Positions 10,201 to 19,097 are shown, counted from the first letter of the stretch. The stretch is DNA of 58,400 nucleotides from Clostridiales bacterium (GCA_012524025.1 JAAYSC010000085.1:1-58400), one strand, 5' to 3'. The notes: generated by a model not told the origin, from the letters alone. Numbers and translations are program-made.

Positions 10201-10747
10201 TTGCCTCATCATATGTTTTCAGTATAGCGTTTTTCAGAGCATTTTCACGCCCGCCTCGCTCTATCAAAAGTTCAAGCAGGTTTTTGGCAGCTTCTTCATC
10301 TTTGGAATAGAGGCTTTCAATCACACTGTCACTTGCCTCCGCTTTTAAAACCGCCGCTTCGCTCTGGCTCAAAATAGCAAAATCAGGCCCCATGTCCGTT
10401 AAGTGAAAATTTTCTCTCACAAGTTCATTGCAAAAACTGTCAATGGTACTGATTTTTGCAAAGGGAAGGAGCACTTGTTGCCTTTGTAAATTAAGATCCT
10501 TGGGGTTTTTGCTAATTAAAGCAGCCAGCGCTTGGCCTATTCGTTCACGCATTTGTGCGGCGGCAGCTTTTGTGAATGTAACTATCAGAAGGCTGTCAAT
10601 ATCACAGGGGGATTGGGAGTCGGTAATACGCCTTATCACACGCTCAACCAAAACGGCAGTTTTGCCCGACCCCGCGGCGGCGGAGACAAGCAAGCTGCCT
10701 TTAGTGGCCTCTATTGCCTTTAATTGGTCATCTGTCCAAAGCAACAT
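7208..10747 (-). CDS. addA: ATP-dependent helicase/nuclease subunit AddA
   Basis: Catalytic subunit of the AddAB helicase-nuclease, which resects double-strand breaks to load RecA. The 1,179-residue protein is a UvrD-type SF1 helicase. It has Walker A near residue 20 (SAAAGSGKT), a DEYQD Walker B box, a VKQSIYGFR motif and motif VI (VLYVALTRAKEHL). The C-terminal RecB-type nuclease domain shows GIVD, LLDYKTDK and a following Q-L-x-x-Y. The ATG at 10747 lies three bases after the addB stop (TGA-G-ATG), so translation is probably coupled. Length and motifs are complete. The order addB-addA is the usual Firmicute arrangement. Confidence 0.96.
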   Translation of the reverse strand: MLLWTDDQLKAIEATKGSLLVSAAAGSGKTAVLVERVIRRITDSQSPCDIDSLLIVTFTKAAAAQMRERIGQALAALISKNPKDLNLQRQQVLLPFAKISTIDSFCNELVRENFHLTDMGPDFAILSQSEAAVLKAEASDSVIESLYSKDEEAAKNLLELLIERGGRENALKNAILKTYDEARAHPFDEDYYKDLLEPFLNVKTVDESPWGQAIRRHVLEIFSYCVKGAMSLLDEISLDQDVYKSYAQAVKADLVLYTSLFKAAQTAAWDNLYQAMRALTFERLKPCRSEDESLRERAKIKRNLLKKTASEAESLVCANSQEHLEDMEYLSPLALKYVETVKNFAEEYDRLKSKNNYADFADVMHTAINLLLVKTQEGRVEKTALAEELSKKYEEILVDEYQDVNRAQDMIFSVLSRKESNLFFVGDVKQSIYGFRNAMPEIFLKRREKLPLYEDENYPARVVLGKNFRSRKGVTGMVNFIFSQLMSRQAGDVDYDEDEALIPAANYPPLEEAEVSLHLINSKEAKDERKDLDKDEFQANYIAGLIKDMISSGLTISEKGQTRRATYRDFCILLRSVKNKASLYAQELEKQKIPAYSELSGGFFEAQEIAFMLSLLRVLDNPLQDVALLSIMLSPVFGFSTDELALMRSEDRKIPLYNSVSAWAGAGSEKAADFLERTQQMRRLASTLSASELLRRLMEETGYMALVASMDKGPKRRANLYLLLEYAAQYEAAGHIGLSGFIRFIDKLAQSEEDLAPALELPETADVVRIMSVHKSKGLEFPICILAACETSFNMMDARGSMVSAFGCGLGFVRKIEQPARRFDTLSSRAVKLAASQNAKAEEMRVLYVALTRAKEHLIMVSDLANPESKLLNLAAELDTKELAPFSVLSKNSFSDWILSAALRHPDAQSLRDMAEVENLPVLQADFRLKLALYCENPEEDKEIEKEESKLDEALLERIDRRLSYRYPYLSLDRVVAKRAASDLDDSGLHKAYFASSRPAFISKKRLTAAQRGTALHKFMEFSDYNLAKSDPETERERLLGLGFLNKKEAESLDLKKISLFFESDLAKRLFKSSKVMREKKFTIRVAAGELYPDLDLPPQVSGENVVVQGIVDCAFVEDGKLVLLDYKTDKVQNARELLEKYSSQLAVYKKALEMVTGLKVGESYIYSFELGQAITAAN

Positions 10748-10748
10748 C

Positions 10749-13700
10749 TCACTCCCCCTCTTCCAAAAGTTGCAAGACTTCTTCGTGTTTCATTTTAGTT
10801 GCGGGCTTGGTTGGCATGCCCTCTTCGAAACCGCATACCGCTCGGTAATCACAAAAATCGCAGGACTTATAACTACCGCTTAATTTAGCCGGCAGGGCTT
10901 CTATTTCACCGGCCTGTAAGGCCTCAACCATTGATGAAAGTATGGTATCTGTCTTTTTATTAAGCTTTATCAGCTGTTCTAAATTTATCAGTTGCCCTTT
11001 TAGCTTTCCTTTGCTGATAGAGGCCGGGATAAAAACACCTGCCGCCTCTTTTTCCATGCCCCTGATAACTTTTTCATCTTCTAACACAAGCCCGTTCATC
11101 TTCTTTGTTTTGTCTTGCTCTTTTTTAAGCTGTGCTTGTGTGGCCTGCCTGCCCAGGCTAACCGCGGGCCGCTCCGTAGCAACATAAAGTATGCCCGCCG
11201 GCACAAGCTCTCCAAAGAGTGACTTTCCGTTTTGCCAAAGGGCAAAAAGGTAGATAAGCATCTGCATATTAATGCCATCCAAGACACGGGCCAGGTCAAA
11301 AGCCTTGCCGGAAGACTTATAATCTATTACTCTTAAAAAGTTTTTACCTTCAAGCTGCATTTTGTCCACCCTGTCAATACTGCCGCAGACTTCCAGCTTT
11401 TTGCCGTGGGGCAAGCTTATTTCATAGGGTTTTATATCACCGTTTTTTGCAATTTCAAGTTCCAAGGCCACCGGTTCAAATTCACAGTTTTCAAGTTCTT
11501 CCAAAAGCCTGTTGACCGTGTCTTCCACAATCAGGGCTATTCGCCTGTATTTGTAAATGAAGCGTGGGGCCTTGTCATCAAATCCCCCCATTTTTTCTAT
11601 AATATAAGAATCCAGGGCCACTTTGATTTCTTCTTTTATTTGCCTTTGGCTCACCGCTTTAATAGAGTTGCCCGGGAATTTTTCCAGCAGTTTTTCAAGA
11701 ACATAGTGGGATGCCGTACCGCTTTGCAGTGGGTCGAATTCCGCTGTTTGGCGCGCCCTTACCCTTAAGCCGTAATCGCAGAAATATTTGAAAGCACATT
11801 GGAAATAGTTTTCGGCCCTTGAAGCCGACATTGTCATGTCTTCACCGAAAAGAGCCCTTGCCGCTTTCTTGTCTTTTATTTTAAAGGGTTCGTTTTTTGC
11901 AATGCGGTCCAGGGCATCCAAATTAGCTGCATAATCCGCTCTTGCGTTGAAATAGGCTCGCAGGGCACTGTACAATTCATCAGCCTCATGCATCTTTTTC
12001 GCCATAGTTTCAAATGCCGGCCTTTCGCCCTCCACAAAAAATAAATCAGGTGTGTCGGTTGTGTCTTTTACACTGCAATTTTGGAAAAGTTGTTTTATAC
12101 CGCTGACAATCTCGGAAGGTGAAAGCGAAGCTCCCGCCATGTCCTTACGGGCATAGGACACCACCAGCTTGTCCGAAGCTGCGGCCAAAGCGCTGTAAGC
12201 TATAAAACGCTCTTCCTTAACGGCGGACGCGCCCGGCTCATCAACATCCAAGCCCAGCTCTAAAAGAGAGCGTCTGTCCTGATCGTTTAAAACCCCGCCG
12301 GAGCTTGGTGTTTTGGGGAATATACCCTCGTTTGCGCCGACAATAAAAACAGCTTTTGGTGAAGAGGTGCGAATTCTGTCTGCGCTGCCGATGGTAATTT
12401 CGTCTATGCCTTGGGGTAGGCTGCCCAGGCTCCTCTTATGAATTATTAAATCAAAAAGTTCGCTTATTCGCCTTGCCGTAACGGGCCTGTCTTGCAAGGT
12501 TTCCGCAAAGCTGTCCAGAAGGTCCATCAGATCGTCCCAAAGGCGTTGCAGCTCTAAGGCCAAAACAGGCTCACCCCTGCCTTCAAGCTCTATAGCCAAT
12601 TCTTTTAGGTTTTCGGGCACTTCCAGGTCCAGTAAAAGATTATAGACAGCCTTGGCGGCTCCTTCCCCGGTCGTGTTTTTTAGTTTTGAGTTGAAGGCTG
12701 CAAAGGCTGTGACCGCTTGTTTTCTCAATTGATTTATATAGGTTAGGTCTTCACGGTCTTTATCGCACATTTCCTTGCCATAGCCTTGGGGATGATTGAC
12801 CCAGTCTTCCAACCATTTTCGCCCTTGAATTTTCCACAAGAGCGCATAATTTTCAAGTATTGAAATTTCTTCCACAGTAAAATTTGAAAGACCGGTCTTG
12901 AGTGCCCTCATAAGTGAATCAATGCTAAAACCGTTGGCGGCAATATCCAGGGCGGCGCGCACTAAAACAATGGGCGGCTGAGTAATAATGCTTTGACGCT
13001 CATCAACAAAAACCGGGACCCCGCATTTTTTTAGGGCTGCAGACATTTGAGCTTCATATGCCTTTGATTCTCTCGCGATTATGGCAATTTCCCTGCACCT
13101 GTAGTTTTCACGGCGCAAAAGTTTTTTTATGCTTGCGGCCACATATTCACATTCAGCCGCCACATCGGCAGCGGACACCAAGGTTAGGGCGTCCGTTTCT
13201 TTTTCATAAGCTTTGGCATAGGGGTTATATATGCCCTGCTCAAGGGCACACAGTGCTTCATTTGAGCAGCGCAAACTGCCGCTGCTTTCGTTGCGGTCCC
13301 CGTCGTCAGGCAATAAGTGAGGTTGAGCAAGTGACACCCCTTGTTTTCCGGCTGCCCTCATAAGTTTTGATGCGGTCTGTTTGGTATGGGCGAAAAGCCC
13401 GTCGTCATCAAGAGGGAAAAGTTTGTCCATACACAAGGTCAAGTATAGGGCATCCGCTTGAGCCAGAATCATTTCAATAATCTTTAGCTCTTGCCCCGTA
13501 AACCAATGAAAGGCATCCATAAGAACCGTTTTGCCTTCAAAGAAAGGGTGTTTTAACAAGGTCTCATAAAGGCCCGTCAACTCGTCGTGGTCATCGAAAT
13601 ATCCGGCACTTACCAAGGCCTCATAAGCGGCCAAAACCAAGGCTATTTCGGAAAGTTTTTGTTTGAGCAAACTTTCTTCCATGCCTTCAAGCGTTTCTTC

Positions 13701-14111
13701 CAATAAGCTTAAACTCACGGCGTTGTGCTTAAATTCATGTGCTACATTTAGCATTTGAGATATAAGAGCCGGTGAACGGGCGTGACGGCCGTACACTTCA
13801 AGTTTGCCTTGCACACTTTCCAGCGCCAGGCTCATCAGTATGGCACGCCCGGCATCATCAAGGCGTGCCCCGCTCTTGCCGCCGTACTTTGCAAAAACCG
13901 TGTGTGCCAAACGGGTAAAGCTTAAAACATCTATTTTGTCCGCAGCCTTTTCACCGAGTTTTTCAAGCACGGCACGCTCTGTGTGGAAGGAGTATTGTTC
14001 GGGCACCAATAAGATGAGTTCATCCTTGCCCGAAGCTATAAATTCTTCAAGTAAATTAAGCACACGGCTTGTTTTACCACTGCCTGCACGGCCCAATATC
14101 AATTGCAGCAT
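10749..14111 (-). CDS. addB: ATP-dependent helicase/nuclease subunit AddB
   Basis: Second AddAB subunit, 1,120 residues: an inactivated-helicase fold with a C-terminal nuclease. Residues 1-15 carry the P-loop GRAGSGKT at the very start, typical of AddB. The nuclease region has a conserved D-Y-K-S (RVIDYKSSGKAFD). Four cysteines form the iron-sulfur staple: one in the NYFQCAFKYF segment and three in C-D-F-C-D-Y-R-A-V-C near the end. The ATG at 14111 has a GGGGAGGGGG ribosome binding site. An upstream in-frame reading to 14327 runs through the promoter and matches nothing in the family, so it is excluded. The gene is followed immediately by addA. Confidence 0.95.
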   Translation of the reverse strand: MLQLILGRAGSGKTSRVLNLLEEFIASGKDELILLVPEQYSFHTERAVLEKLGEKAADKIDVLSFTRLAHTVFAKYGGKSGARLDDAGRAILMSLALESVQGKLEVYGRHARSPALISQMLNVAHEFKHNAVSLSLLEETLEGMEESLLKQKLSEIALVLAAYEALVSAGYFDDHDELTGLYETLLKHPFFEGKTVLMDAFHWFTGQELKIIEMILAQADALYLTLCMDKLFPLDDDGLFAHTKQTASKLMRAAGKQGVSLAQPHLLPDDGDRNESSGSLRCSNEALCALEQGIYNPYAKAYEKETDALTLVSAADVAAECEYVAASIKKLLRRENYRCREIAIIARESKAYEAQMSAALKKCGVPVFVDERQSIITQPPIVLVRAALDIAANGFSIDSLMRALKTGLSNFTVEEISILENYALLWKIQGRKWLEDWVNHPQGYGKEMCDKDREDLTYINQLRKQAVTAFAAFNSKLKNTTGEGAAKAVYNLLLDLEVPENLKELAIELEGRGEPVLALELQRLWDDLMDLLDSFAETLQDRPVTARRISELFDLIIHKRSLGSLPQGIDEITIGSADRIRTSSPKAVFIVGANEGIFPKTPSSGGVLNDQDRRSLLELGLDVDEPGASAVKEERFIAYSALAAASDKLVVSYARKDMAGASLSPSEIVSGIKQLFQNCSVKDTTDTPDLFFVEGERPAFETMAKKMHEADELYSALRAYFNARADYAANLDALDRIAKNEPFKIKDKKAARALFGEDMTMSASRAENYFQCAFKYFCDYGLRVRARQTAEFDPLQSGTASHYVLEKLLEKFPGNSIKAVSQRQIKEEIKVALDSYIIEKMGGFDDKAPRFIYKYRRIALIVEDTVNRLLEELENCEFEPVALELEIAKNGDIKPYEISLPHGKKLEVCGSIDRVDKMQLEGKNFLRVIDYKSSGKAFDLARVLDGINMQMLIYLFALWQNGKSLFGELVPAGILYVATERPAVSLGRQATQAQLKKEQDKTKKMNGLVLEDEKVIRGMEKEAAGVFIPASISKGKLKGQLINLEQLIKLNKKTDTILSSMVEALQAGEIEALPAKLSGSYKSCDFCDYRAVCGFEEGMPTKPATKMKHEEVLQLLEEGE

Positions 14112-14142
14112 TGCCAAACCCCCTCCCCTGTTTTTCTCGTAA

Positions 14143-14151
14143 ATTATAGCA
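14143..14151 (-). promoter_or_regulatory. Extended -10 promoter of addBA
   Basis: On the minus strand TGC-TATAAT (14143-14151), a perfect extended -10 element, lies about 30 bp upstream of the addB start. No good -35 hexamer is visible at 17 bp (CTGATT). An extended -10 can do without one. Confidence 0.6.
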
Positions 14152-14292
14152 TAAAGGCATATTAAAATCAGCAAATACTCATGTAAATTTTTGAGCTGAA
14201 TGGACCCTATGTTCTTTTGTTTGGGTTTACTTGCAGCCCTATTTATGATACATTTATGTACATGTTGTAAGAGTTTCGAAAGGAATGATTTA

Positions 14293-15711
14293 ATGAAAAT
14301 TGATAAGCTTGCCGAAAGGGCGTCCAAGGTGGTCCCCAGTGAACGCCAACTTAAATGGCAAGAGCTTGAATTTTATGCTTTCGTGCACTTTGGCATGAAC
14401 ACATTCACCAATTCCGAGTGGGGCATGGGTTTTGACCCACCCGAGCTTTTCAACCCCACAAAGCTTGATGCCCGCCAATGGGTTTCCACTTTTAAGGCAG
14501 CCGGTATGCGGGCCGTGATTTTAACAGCCAAGCACCATGACGGCTTCTGCCTCTGGCCCAGTGCCTACACCGATTACAGTTTGAAGTACAGCCCTTGGAA
14601 AGACGGCAAAGGCGATGTTGTCAAAGAAGTTGCCGATGCTTGCCGCGAGTACGGGCTTAAATTCGGTTTTTACCTTTCACCTTGGGACAGGCACGACCCA
14701 CGCTACGGTGAAGGCAAAGCCTATGATATATTTTTCAAAAACCAACTGGCCGAGCTTTTAACGAATTACGGTGATGTTTTTTGCGTTTGGTTTGACGGGG
14801 CTTGCGGTGAGGGTAAGAAGGGCAAGAAGCAAGAATATAACTGGGTTGAATATTTTGAACTTATAAGAAAACTGCAGCCCGATGCGGTAATTTCCATCAT
14901 GGGGCCTGATGTTCGTTGGATTGGCAACGAAGCCGGTATTACCAGAAAATCCGAATGGAGCGTTGTGCCCTACTATTACAGCAACGCCGATTTAATAGCG
15001 GCCCAATCACAAAAAGATGCCGCCAAACCGCCCAAGAACATAAACCATACAAGCCTTGATATAGGCAGCCGCAGAGCCATAAAAAATGTTGAAAACCTTA
15101 TCTGGTACCCGGCCGAAGTTGATGTATCAATCCGCAAAGGCTGGTTTTACCGCCAAAGTGAAGATATTACCGTAAAACCCTTATCAAAACTTTTGGACAT
15201 TTATTACAGCTCCGTAGGTGGCAATGCCGCACTTTTACTGAATGTTCCCCCAAACAAGGAAGGGCTCTTGGCCGAACGGGATGTTGATGTTTTGACCGCC
15301 ATGGGTGCCCAGCTTGCAATTGACTTTAATGAAAACCTGGCTGATGATTCAGTCATGACCGCTTCGTCTTGCTTGGACGAAGAGCATAATGCTCAAAAGG
15401 CCTTGAGTCATAATTCCGGCGACTACTGGCATTCCGGCATGTATCCGGACAAACCCTGGCTTATGATAGACTTGGGCGATGATTATGATATTGACAAGGT
15501 GGTTTTGGGTGAGCATATCCGAACCGGGCAACAGATCGAAAAATTTAAACTCCTGGCCGAAATTGACGGTAAGTGGAAGCTGCTACACGATGGCACTACA
15601 ATCGGCTACAAAAAAATATGCCGCTTTGAAGAAGAGCGTATGCGCTATATAAAATTAGTCATAGAAAAAACACGCTGTTTTGCCACAATTTCAAAATTTG
15701 AAGCCTATTAG
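14293..15711 (+). CDS. Alpha-L-fucosidase, GH29, with C-terminal discoidin-like domain
   Basis: Predicted retaining exo-alpha-L-fucosidase of 472 residues, releasing fucose from glycans. The N-terminal catalytic barrel has the GH29 signatures FVHFGMNTFTNSEWG, AKHHDGFCLWPS and YLSPWDRH. VWFDGACG holds the likely nucleophile Asp. The last ~130 residues look like an F5/8 type C (CBM32-like) domain (KPWLMIDLGDDYDIDKVVL...RYIKLVIE). I start at the ATG at 14293, with AAAGGA upstream. A longer in-frame reading from 14200 adds a hydrophobic stretch that could pass for a signal peptide, but it lacks a ribosome binding site and covers the divergent promoter region. The enzyme is therefore probably cytoplasmic, acting on imported oligosaccharides. 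It is divergent from addB and ends in a terminator. Confidence 0.9.
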   Translation: MKIDKLAERASKVVPSERQLKWQELEFYAFVHFGMNTFTNSEWGMGFDPPELFNPTKLDARQWVSTFKAAGMRAVILTAKHHDGFCLWPSAYTDYSLKYSPWKDGKGDVVKEVADACREYGLKFGFYLSPWDRHDPRYGEGKAYDIFFKNQLAELLTNYGDVFCVWFDGACGEGKKGKKQEYNWVEYFELIRKLQPDAVISIMGPDVRWIGNEAGITRKSEWSVVPYYYSNADLIAAQSQKDAAKPPKNINHTSLDIGSRRAIKNVENLIWYPAEVDVSIRKGWFYRQSEDITVKPLSKLLDIYYSSVGGNAALLLNVPPNKEGLLAERDVDVLTAMGAQLAIDFNENLADDSVMTASSCLDEEHNAQKALSHNSGDYWHSGMYPDKPWLMIDLGDDYDIDKVVLGEHIRTGQQIEKFKLLAEIDGKWKLLHDGTTIGYKKICRFEEERMRYIKLVIEKTRCFATISKFEAY

Positions 15712-15714
15712 AAA

Positions 15715-15740
15715 AAAGCGCCTTTAAGCAAGGCGCTTTC
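15715..15740 (+). terminator. Hairpin after the fucosidase gene
   Basis: A 10-bp perfect stem, AAAGCGCCTT/AAGGCGCTTT, with a five-base loop (TAAGC). It starts four bases after the stop codon and is followed by a short TTTCTAAT. Likely a weak Rho-independent terminator before cca. Confidence 0.65.
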
Positions 15741-15761
15741 TAATCCCCGGCGGAGGAAGCA

Positions 15762-17102
15762 ATGAAAATAAATCTCCCAAAAGAAGTTAAAAAAGCCATA
15801 GCTCTTTTAGAGGCCAAGGGCTTTGTTGCCTATGTGGTCGGCGGTTGTGTGCGTGACAGCGTGATGGGTAAAGAACCCGCGGATTGGGACATTACCACAA
15901 GTGCCAAACCCGAGCAAACAGCCCAATCTTTTAAAGATTATAGGACAATAGAAACAGGCATCAAGCACGGCACCTTGACCGTATTGATTGACCAAATGCC
16001 GCTTGAAATAACAACCTTTCGCATAGACGGCCGATACTCTGACCAAAGGCGGCCCGACAGTGTCAGTTTTACTCAAGACTTAAAGCTTGATTTGAGCCGC
16101 CGTGACTTTACGGTCAATGCCCTGGCCTATTCACCCCGAACCGGCTTGGTGGATGAGTTTGACGGACTGGGTGACATAAAAAACAAGGTCATCCGCTGCG
16201 TCGGTCAGCCGGATGCCCGCTTTCAAGAGGATGCTTTGAGAATACTGCGCGCTTTGCGCTTTGCTTCGGTCTTGGACTTTGAAATTGAAAAATCAACAGC
16301 CCAAAGTCTTTTTAAAAACCGTGCGTTGCTTGACAAAATTTCAGCCGAACGCATTCAAATCGAACTTATAAAACTTCTTGCCGGGCCCGCGGTTGAGCGA
16401 GTTTTGTTATACTTTCGTCAAGTTTTATTTCAGATTATACCCGAACTTTCGGCAAGCGACGGCTTTGACCAGCAAGACACTGAAAAGCATATATTCACGG
16501 TTTATGAGCATATAGCCCATGCCGTGTCAAGGGTTAAAAATGAGCCTCACTTGCGTATGGCCATGTTGCTGCATGATGTGGGTAAACCGTCCACCTTCAA
16601 GCTTGATGAAAACGGAAGGGGCAGTTTTCCCGACCATGCGGCTGCCGGTGCGGAAATTGCTCTGTCTGTTTTAAAAGGCCTTAAATTCAGCAAACGCTTT
16701 ACAAGCGATGTTGTGAAGTTGGTGCGCTATCATGACCTTAAGGCCTTTGAAGAGCCACACACCCTACACAGGCTTTTGGTCCGGCACGGCCAAGCTTTTA
16801 TGCGTGACTATTTGCAGATAAAAAGGGCCGACCTTCTTTCGCTTTCGCCCCAAATGGCTCAAAAGGCCAAAAAAATCGACGAGCTTGAAGTGGCCCTGAA
16901 TGAGCTTATAGCAAGTGACCCCTGCCTTGAGCTTGCCGATTTAAAGCTTAAGGGCAAAGATCTGTTGACCCTGGGGCTGCCACCGGGTGTAAAGGTGGGC
17001 CAAACCTTGGACTTTTTATTTGAACTGGTTATAGACGGCAAATTAGAAAATGACAAAAAGGCCTTGTTGGAAGAGGCAAAAAAGATTATCAAAGCAAAGT
17101 GA
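15762..17102 (+). CDS. cca: CCA-adding tRNA nucleotidyltransferase
   Basis: Adds or repairs the 3' CCA of tRNAs. The 446-residue class II enzyme has the nucleotidyltransferase motif G-G-C-V-R-D followed by D-W-D-I-T (catalytic aspartates, near residues 28-45). The RRDFTVNALAY motif and the RILRALRFAS motif of the neck region follow. A downstream HD domain (MLLHDVGKPSTF, near residue 270) is commonly seen in bacterial members. The ATG at 15762 has GGCGGAGGA six bases upstream. It ends at a strong hairpin shared with the convergent racemase gene. The HD domain could add phosphohydrolase activity, as in some relatives. Confidence 0.94.
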   Translation: MKINLPKEVKKAIALLEAKGFVAYVVGGCVRDSVMGKEPADWDITTSAKPEQTAQSFKDYRTIETGIKHGTLTVLIDQMPLEITTFRIDGRYSDQRRPDSVSFTQDLKLDLSRRDFTVNALAYSPRTGLVDEFDGLGDIKNKVIRCVGQPDARFQEDALRILRALRFASVLDFEIEKSTAQSLFKNRALLDKISAERIQIELIKLLAGPAVERVLLYFRQVLFQIIPELSASDGFDQQDTEKHIFTVYEHIAHAVSRVKNEPHLRMAMLLHDVGKPSTFKLDENGRGSFPDHAAAGAEIALSVLKGLKFSKRFTSDVVKLVRYHDLKAFEEPHTLHRLLVRHGQAFMRDYLQIKRADLLSLSPQMAQKAKKIDELEVALNELIASDPCLELADLKLKGKDLLTLGLPPGVKVGQTLDFLFELVIDGKLENDKKALLEEAKKIIKAK

Positions 17103-17109
17103 TCTTCAA

Positions 17110-17150
17110 AAAAGCCCCTTGTGTTCGATTTCCGGACACAAGGGGCTTTT
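17110..17150. terminator. Bidirectional Rho-independent terminator
   Basis: A perfect 15-bp stem, AAAAGCCCCTTGTGT with ACACAAGGGGCTTTT (17110-17124 and 17136-17150), with an 11-base loop. A/T runs on both sides let it work in both directions. It lies between the convergent cca and racemase genes. Confidence 0.92.
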
Positions 17151-17159
17151 GCCTTAACT

Positions 17160-17876
17160 TCACAGGGTATTTTTAGGCTTTTTACCGCCTTCAATTATAG
17201 TTGCATGCGCTAAAGACTCAAGGGCATCAACAATATTATCTTCCAAAGGGCCGAAGTCGCGCTTTATTATGCTCAGTTCCGTGCATCCTAAAATAACGGC
17301 TTGGCAACCTTTAGCTTTTAAGTGGGTAAGAACTTTTTTTAAATCACTATAATCCGCCTTTTTACCGGCCTTGACCCGGTCATAAATAATTGACATAACC
17401 AAGGCTTGCATTTGGCTGTCGGGTTTTACAAAATCAAAGTCTAACTTTTTGCAAGCCTCCTCATAAACGCCCGCTGTTAAGGCTCCATCCGTGGCAAGTA
17501 TCCCGATTTTTTTTAAGCCCTCTACCCTCTTGCTTGCTTCTTCCAGGGCAAGTTGTGGCATATGTAAGAAGGGTATGCTCACCGCTTTTGAAATGTCTTT
17601 GTAAAAATAATGGGCGGTGTTGCAAGTTAAAACAAGGAAATCACAGCCTGCCTTTTCTAATTTTTGGGCATCGGCTATGAGAACATCCAAGGGCGTCTGT
17701 TCTAAAATCCCCTTAATATAAGCCGTGCGATCAGGCGTGGATGCGCTTGATGTTACTATTAAATCAAGGTGGTCTTGGTCTTTTTGGGCGTCTGTCATCT
17801 TGACCAGCATTTCCATGAAATAAACAGTTGAAAGCGGGCCTAAACCACCTAATACACCTACGGTTTTGTTTTTCAC
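17160..17876 (-). CDS. Aspartate/glutamate racemase family protein
   Basis: PLP-independent amino-acid racemase of 238 residues, normal family length. Both halves of the Asp/Glu racemase fold are visible. The first catalytic cysteine is in LTCNTAH (near residue 83) and the second in LGCTELS (near residue 197). The N-terminal VGVLGGLGPLSTVYF loop is typical of aspartate racemases. The start is a GTG at 17876 with AGGTGAAAG upstream. It follows the ATP-grasp ligase by 12 bp and shares its transcript. Since the neighbour resembles D-aspartate ligases of peptidoglycan cross-bridges, the likely product is D-aspartate. Glutamate as substrate is possible but less likely in this context. Confidence 0.87.
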   Translation of the reverse strand: MKNKTVGVLGGLGPLSTVYFMEMLVKMTDAQKDQDHLDLIVTSSASTPDRTAYIKGILEQTPLDVLIADAQKLEKAGCDFLVLTCNTAHYFYKDISKAVSIPFLHMPQLALEEASKRVEGLKKIGILATDGALTAGVYEEACKKLDFDFVKPDSQMQALVMSIIYDRVKAGKKADYSDLKKVLTHLKAKGCQAVILGCTELSIIKRDFGPLEDNIVDALESLAHATIIEGGKKPKNTL

Positions 17877-17888
17877 ACTTTCACCTGC

Positions 17889-19097
17889 TTACATGTATTG
17901 GTCAAACTTTCTTTTTTGATTATAAAAAGCCAGACGCGAAAAAACAAAATGATAAAGACTTTTGTCTTTGGAATAAAACAAGGGATTGCTCCATTTGCCT
18001 TCTTTTATCAGCTTCAAGGCCTTAGCTTTTAGCTTTTCATCCCCTACATGCTTTTTTATTACGCTCTTGGGTACAAAGGTGTAAAGGTGCTCCTTGTCTG
18101 CAATATGGTAGGGAATATCCTTACCGTAAATTAGATCATCCACAATAAGCTTTACCGCATTAAAACCGCTACCGGTTATATAATAATTGCTACGGCCCAG
18201 ACGGATATTTATTTCAAAAAACTTGTATTTGCCGTCTCTGGGGTCGAATTTTACATCAAAATTCGAGTAACCCGTGTAGCCTATATGCTCTAAAAACTTT
18301 GTAGCTTGTGCCACAACCTCTTCATTAACATCATTGATTATACAGCAAGGGTTACCCAGCGCCGTGGGCGTGTGTTCTTCCAACAAAACATGACCGAAAG
18401 CTGCAAAGCGAACCTTGGCATTTTGGTCACTGTAGCAAGTCAAAACCCGCATGTTGGAATCATCACCCGGAATGAAATCTTGGATCAAAAATTTATAGTC
18501 ATAAGAGCTGGTGGCTAAATTAGCCAGCATTTCTTCAAGTTGAGCCTTGCTTTTAAATTTAAAAACCTTCCTTTTGCCGGGAAATTTTGCGTAATGATAA
18601 AGGGCACTGTCGGCCGTTTTGGCTATAATGGGGTAATCAAAATCATAATCCAAGGGGGTCTTTTCTTTGCAGTCATAGACAAATGTTTTGGGGTGAGGGA
18701 TGTCAAGCTCCGCACAGATTTCATAGAATAAGTCCTTCTTCACAATCCTATTCATGAGCCCCTCGTCAATATAGGGTATTACCAAATTAGGGGCCAACTT
18801 ATCTTTGTTTTCAATCAGCATGCGGACATACCAGTCACCGCAGCCCAGAGCTATGAGCTTTTTGTCCTTAAACTTTTGGGCAGTATCATTTAGTGCTTTT
18901 ATAAAAACATCTTCGTCTTCCAAGCTCTCATAAAAAATTATATCACAAAGTTTACTCTTGGCAACTGCCCCGCCTTGGGACATATTTACCACCAAAGATT
19001 TGACTTGATATTCTTCGTGAAAGCTACGGACAAGGCTGTAAGCTGTAATATCCCCGCCCAAAATCAGCGGTCTGAACTCATATTCTTTAAATTCCAT
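17889..19097 (-). CDS. ATP-grasp carboxylate-amine ligase, D-aspartate-ligase-like
   Basis: A 402-residue ATP-grasp enzyme. The N-terminal Rossmann-like part begins FRPLILGGDITAYSLVRSFH. The ATP-grasp core runs from about residue 120, with the KTADSALY lysine region, the IQDFIPGDDSNMRV strand and the metal-binding FFEINIRLGRSNYY near residue 295. This resembles the Enterococcus faecium D-aspartate ligase (Aslfm), which joins D-Asp to the stem-peptide lysine. That gene also has an aspartate racemase beside it, as here. The start ATG at 19097 has TTGGGGG upstream. A reading to 19151 would add residues over the leader. A strong promoter lies 45-73 bp upstream. The substrate call is inference from family resemblance and pairing; other amino-acid ligases are possible. 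Confidence 0.75.
   Translation of the reverse strand: MEFKEYEFRPLILGGDITAYSLVRSFHEEYQVKSLVVNMSQGGAVAKSKLCDIIFYESLEDEDVFIKALNDTAQKFKDKKLIALGCGDWYVRMLIENKDKLAPNLVIPYIDEGLMNRIVKKDLFYEICAELDIPHPKTFVYDCKEKTPLDYDFDYPIIAKTADSALYHYAKFPGKRKVFKFKSKAQLEEMLANLATSSYDYKFLIQDFIPGDDSNMRVLTCYSDQNAKVRFAAFGHVLLEEHTPTALGNPCCIINDVNEEVVAQATKFLEHIGYTGYSNFDVKFDPRDGKYKFFEINIRLGRSNYYITGSGFNAVKLIVDDLIYGKDIPYHIADKEHLYTFVPKSVIKKHVGDEKLKAKALKLIKEGKWSNPLFYSKDKSLYHFVFSRLAFYNQKRKFDQYM

Noticed and set aside
14200-14292. Hydrophobic N-terminal extension of the fucosidase as a signal peptide
   Set aside because: No ribosome binding site at 14200, and it covers the divergent promoter region. The ATG at 14293 has AAAGGA and gives the family's usual start.
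10749-14327. AddB with a 72-residue N-terminal extension
   Set aside because: The extension spans the extended -10 promoter and lacks a ribosome binding site. AddB proteins start directly at the P-loop segment.
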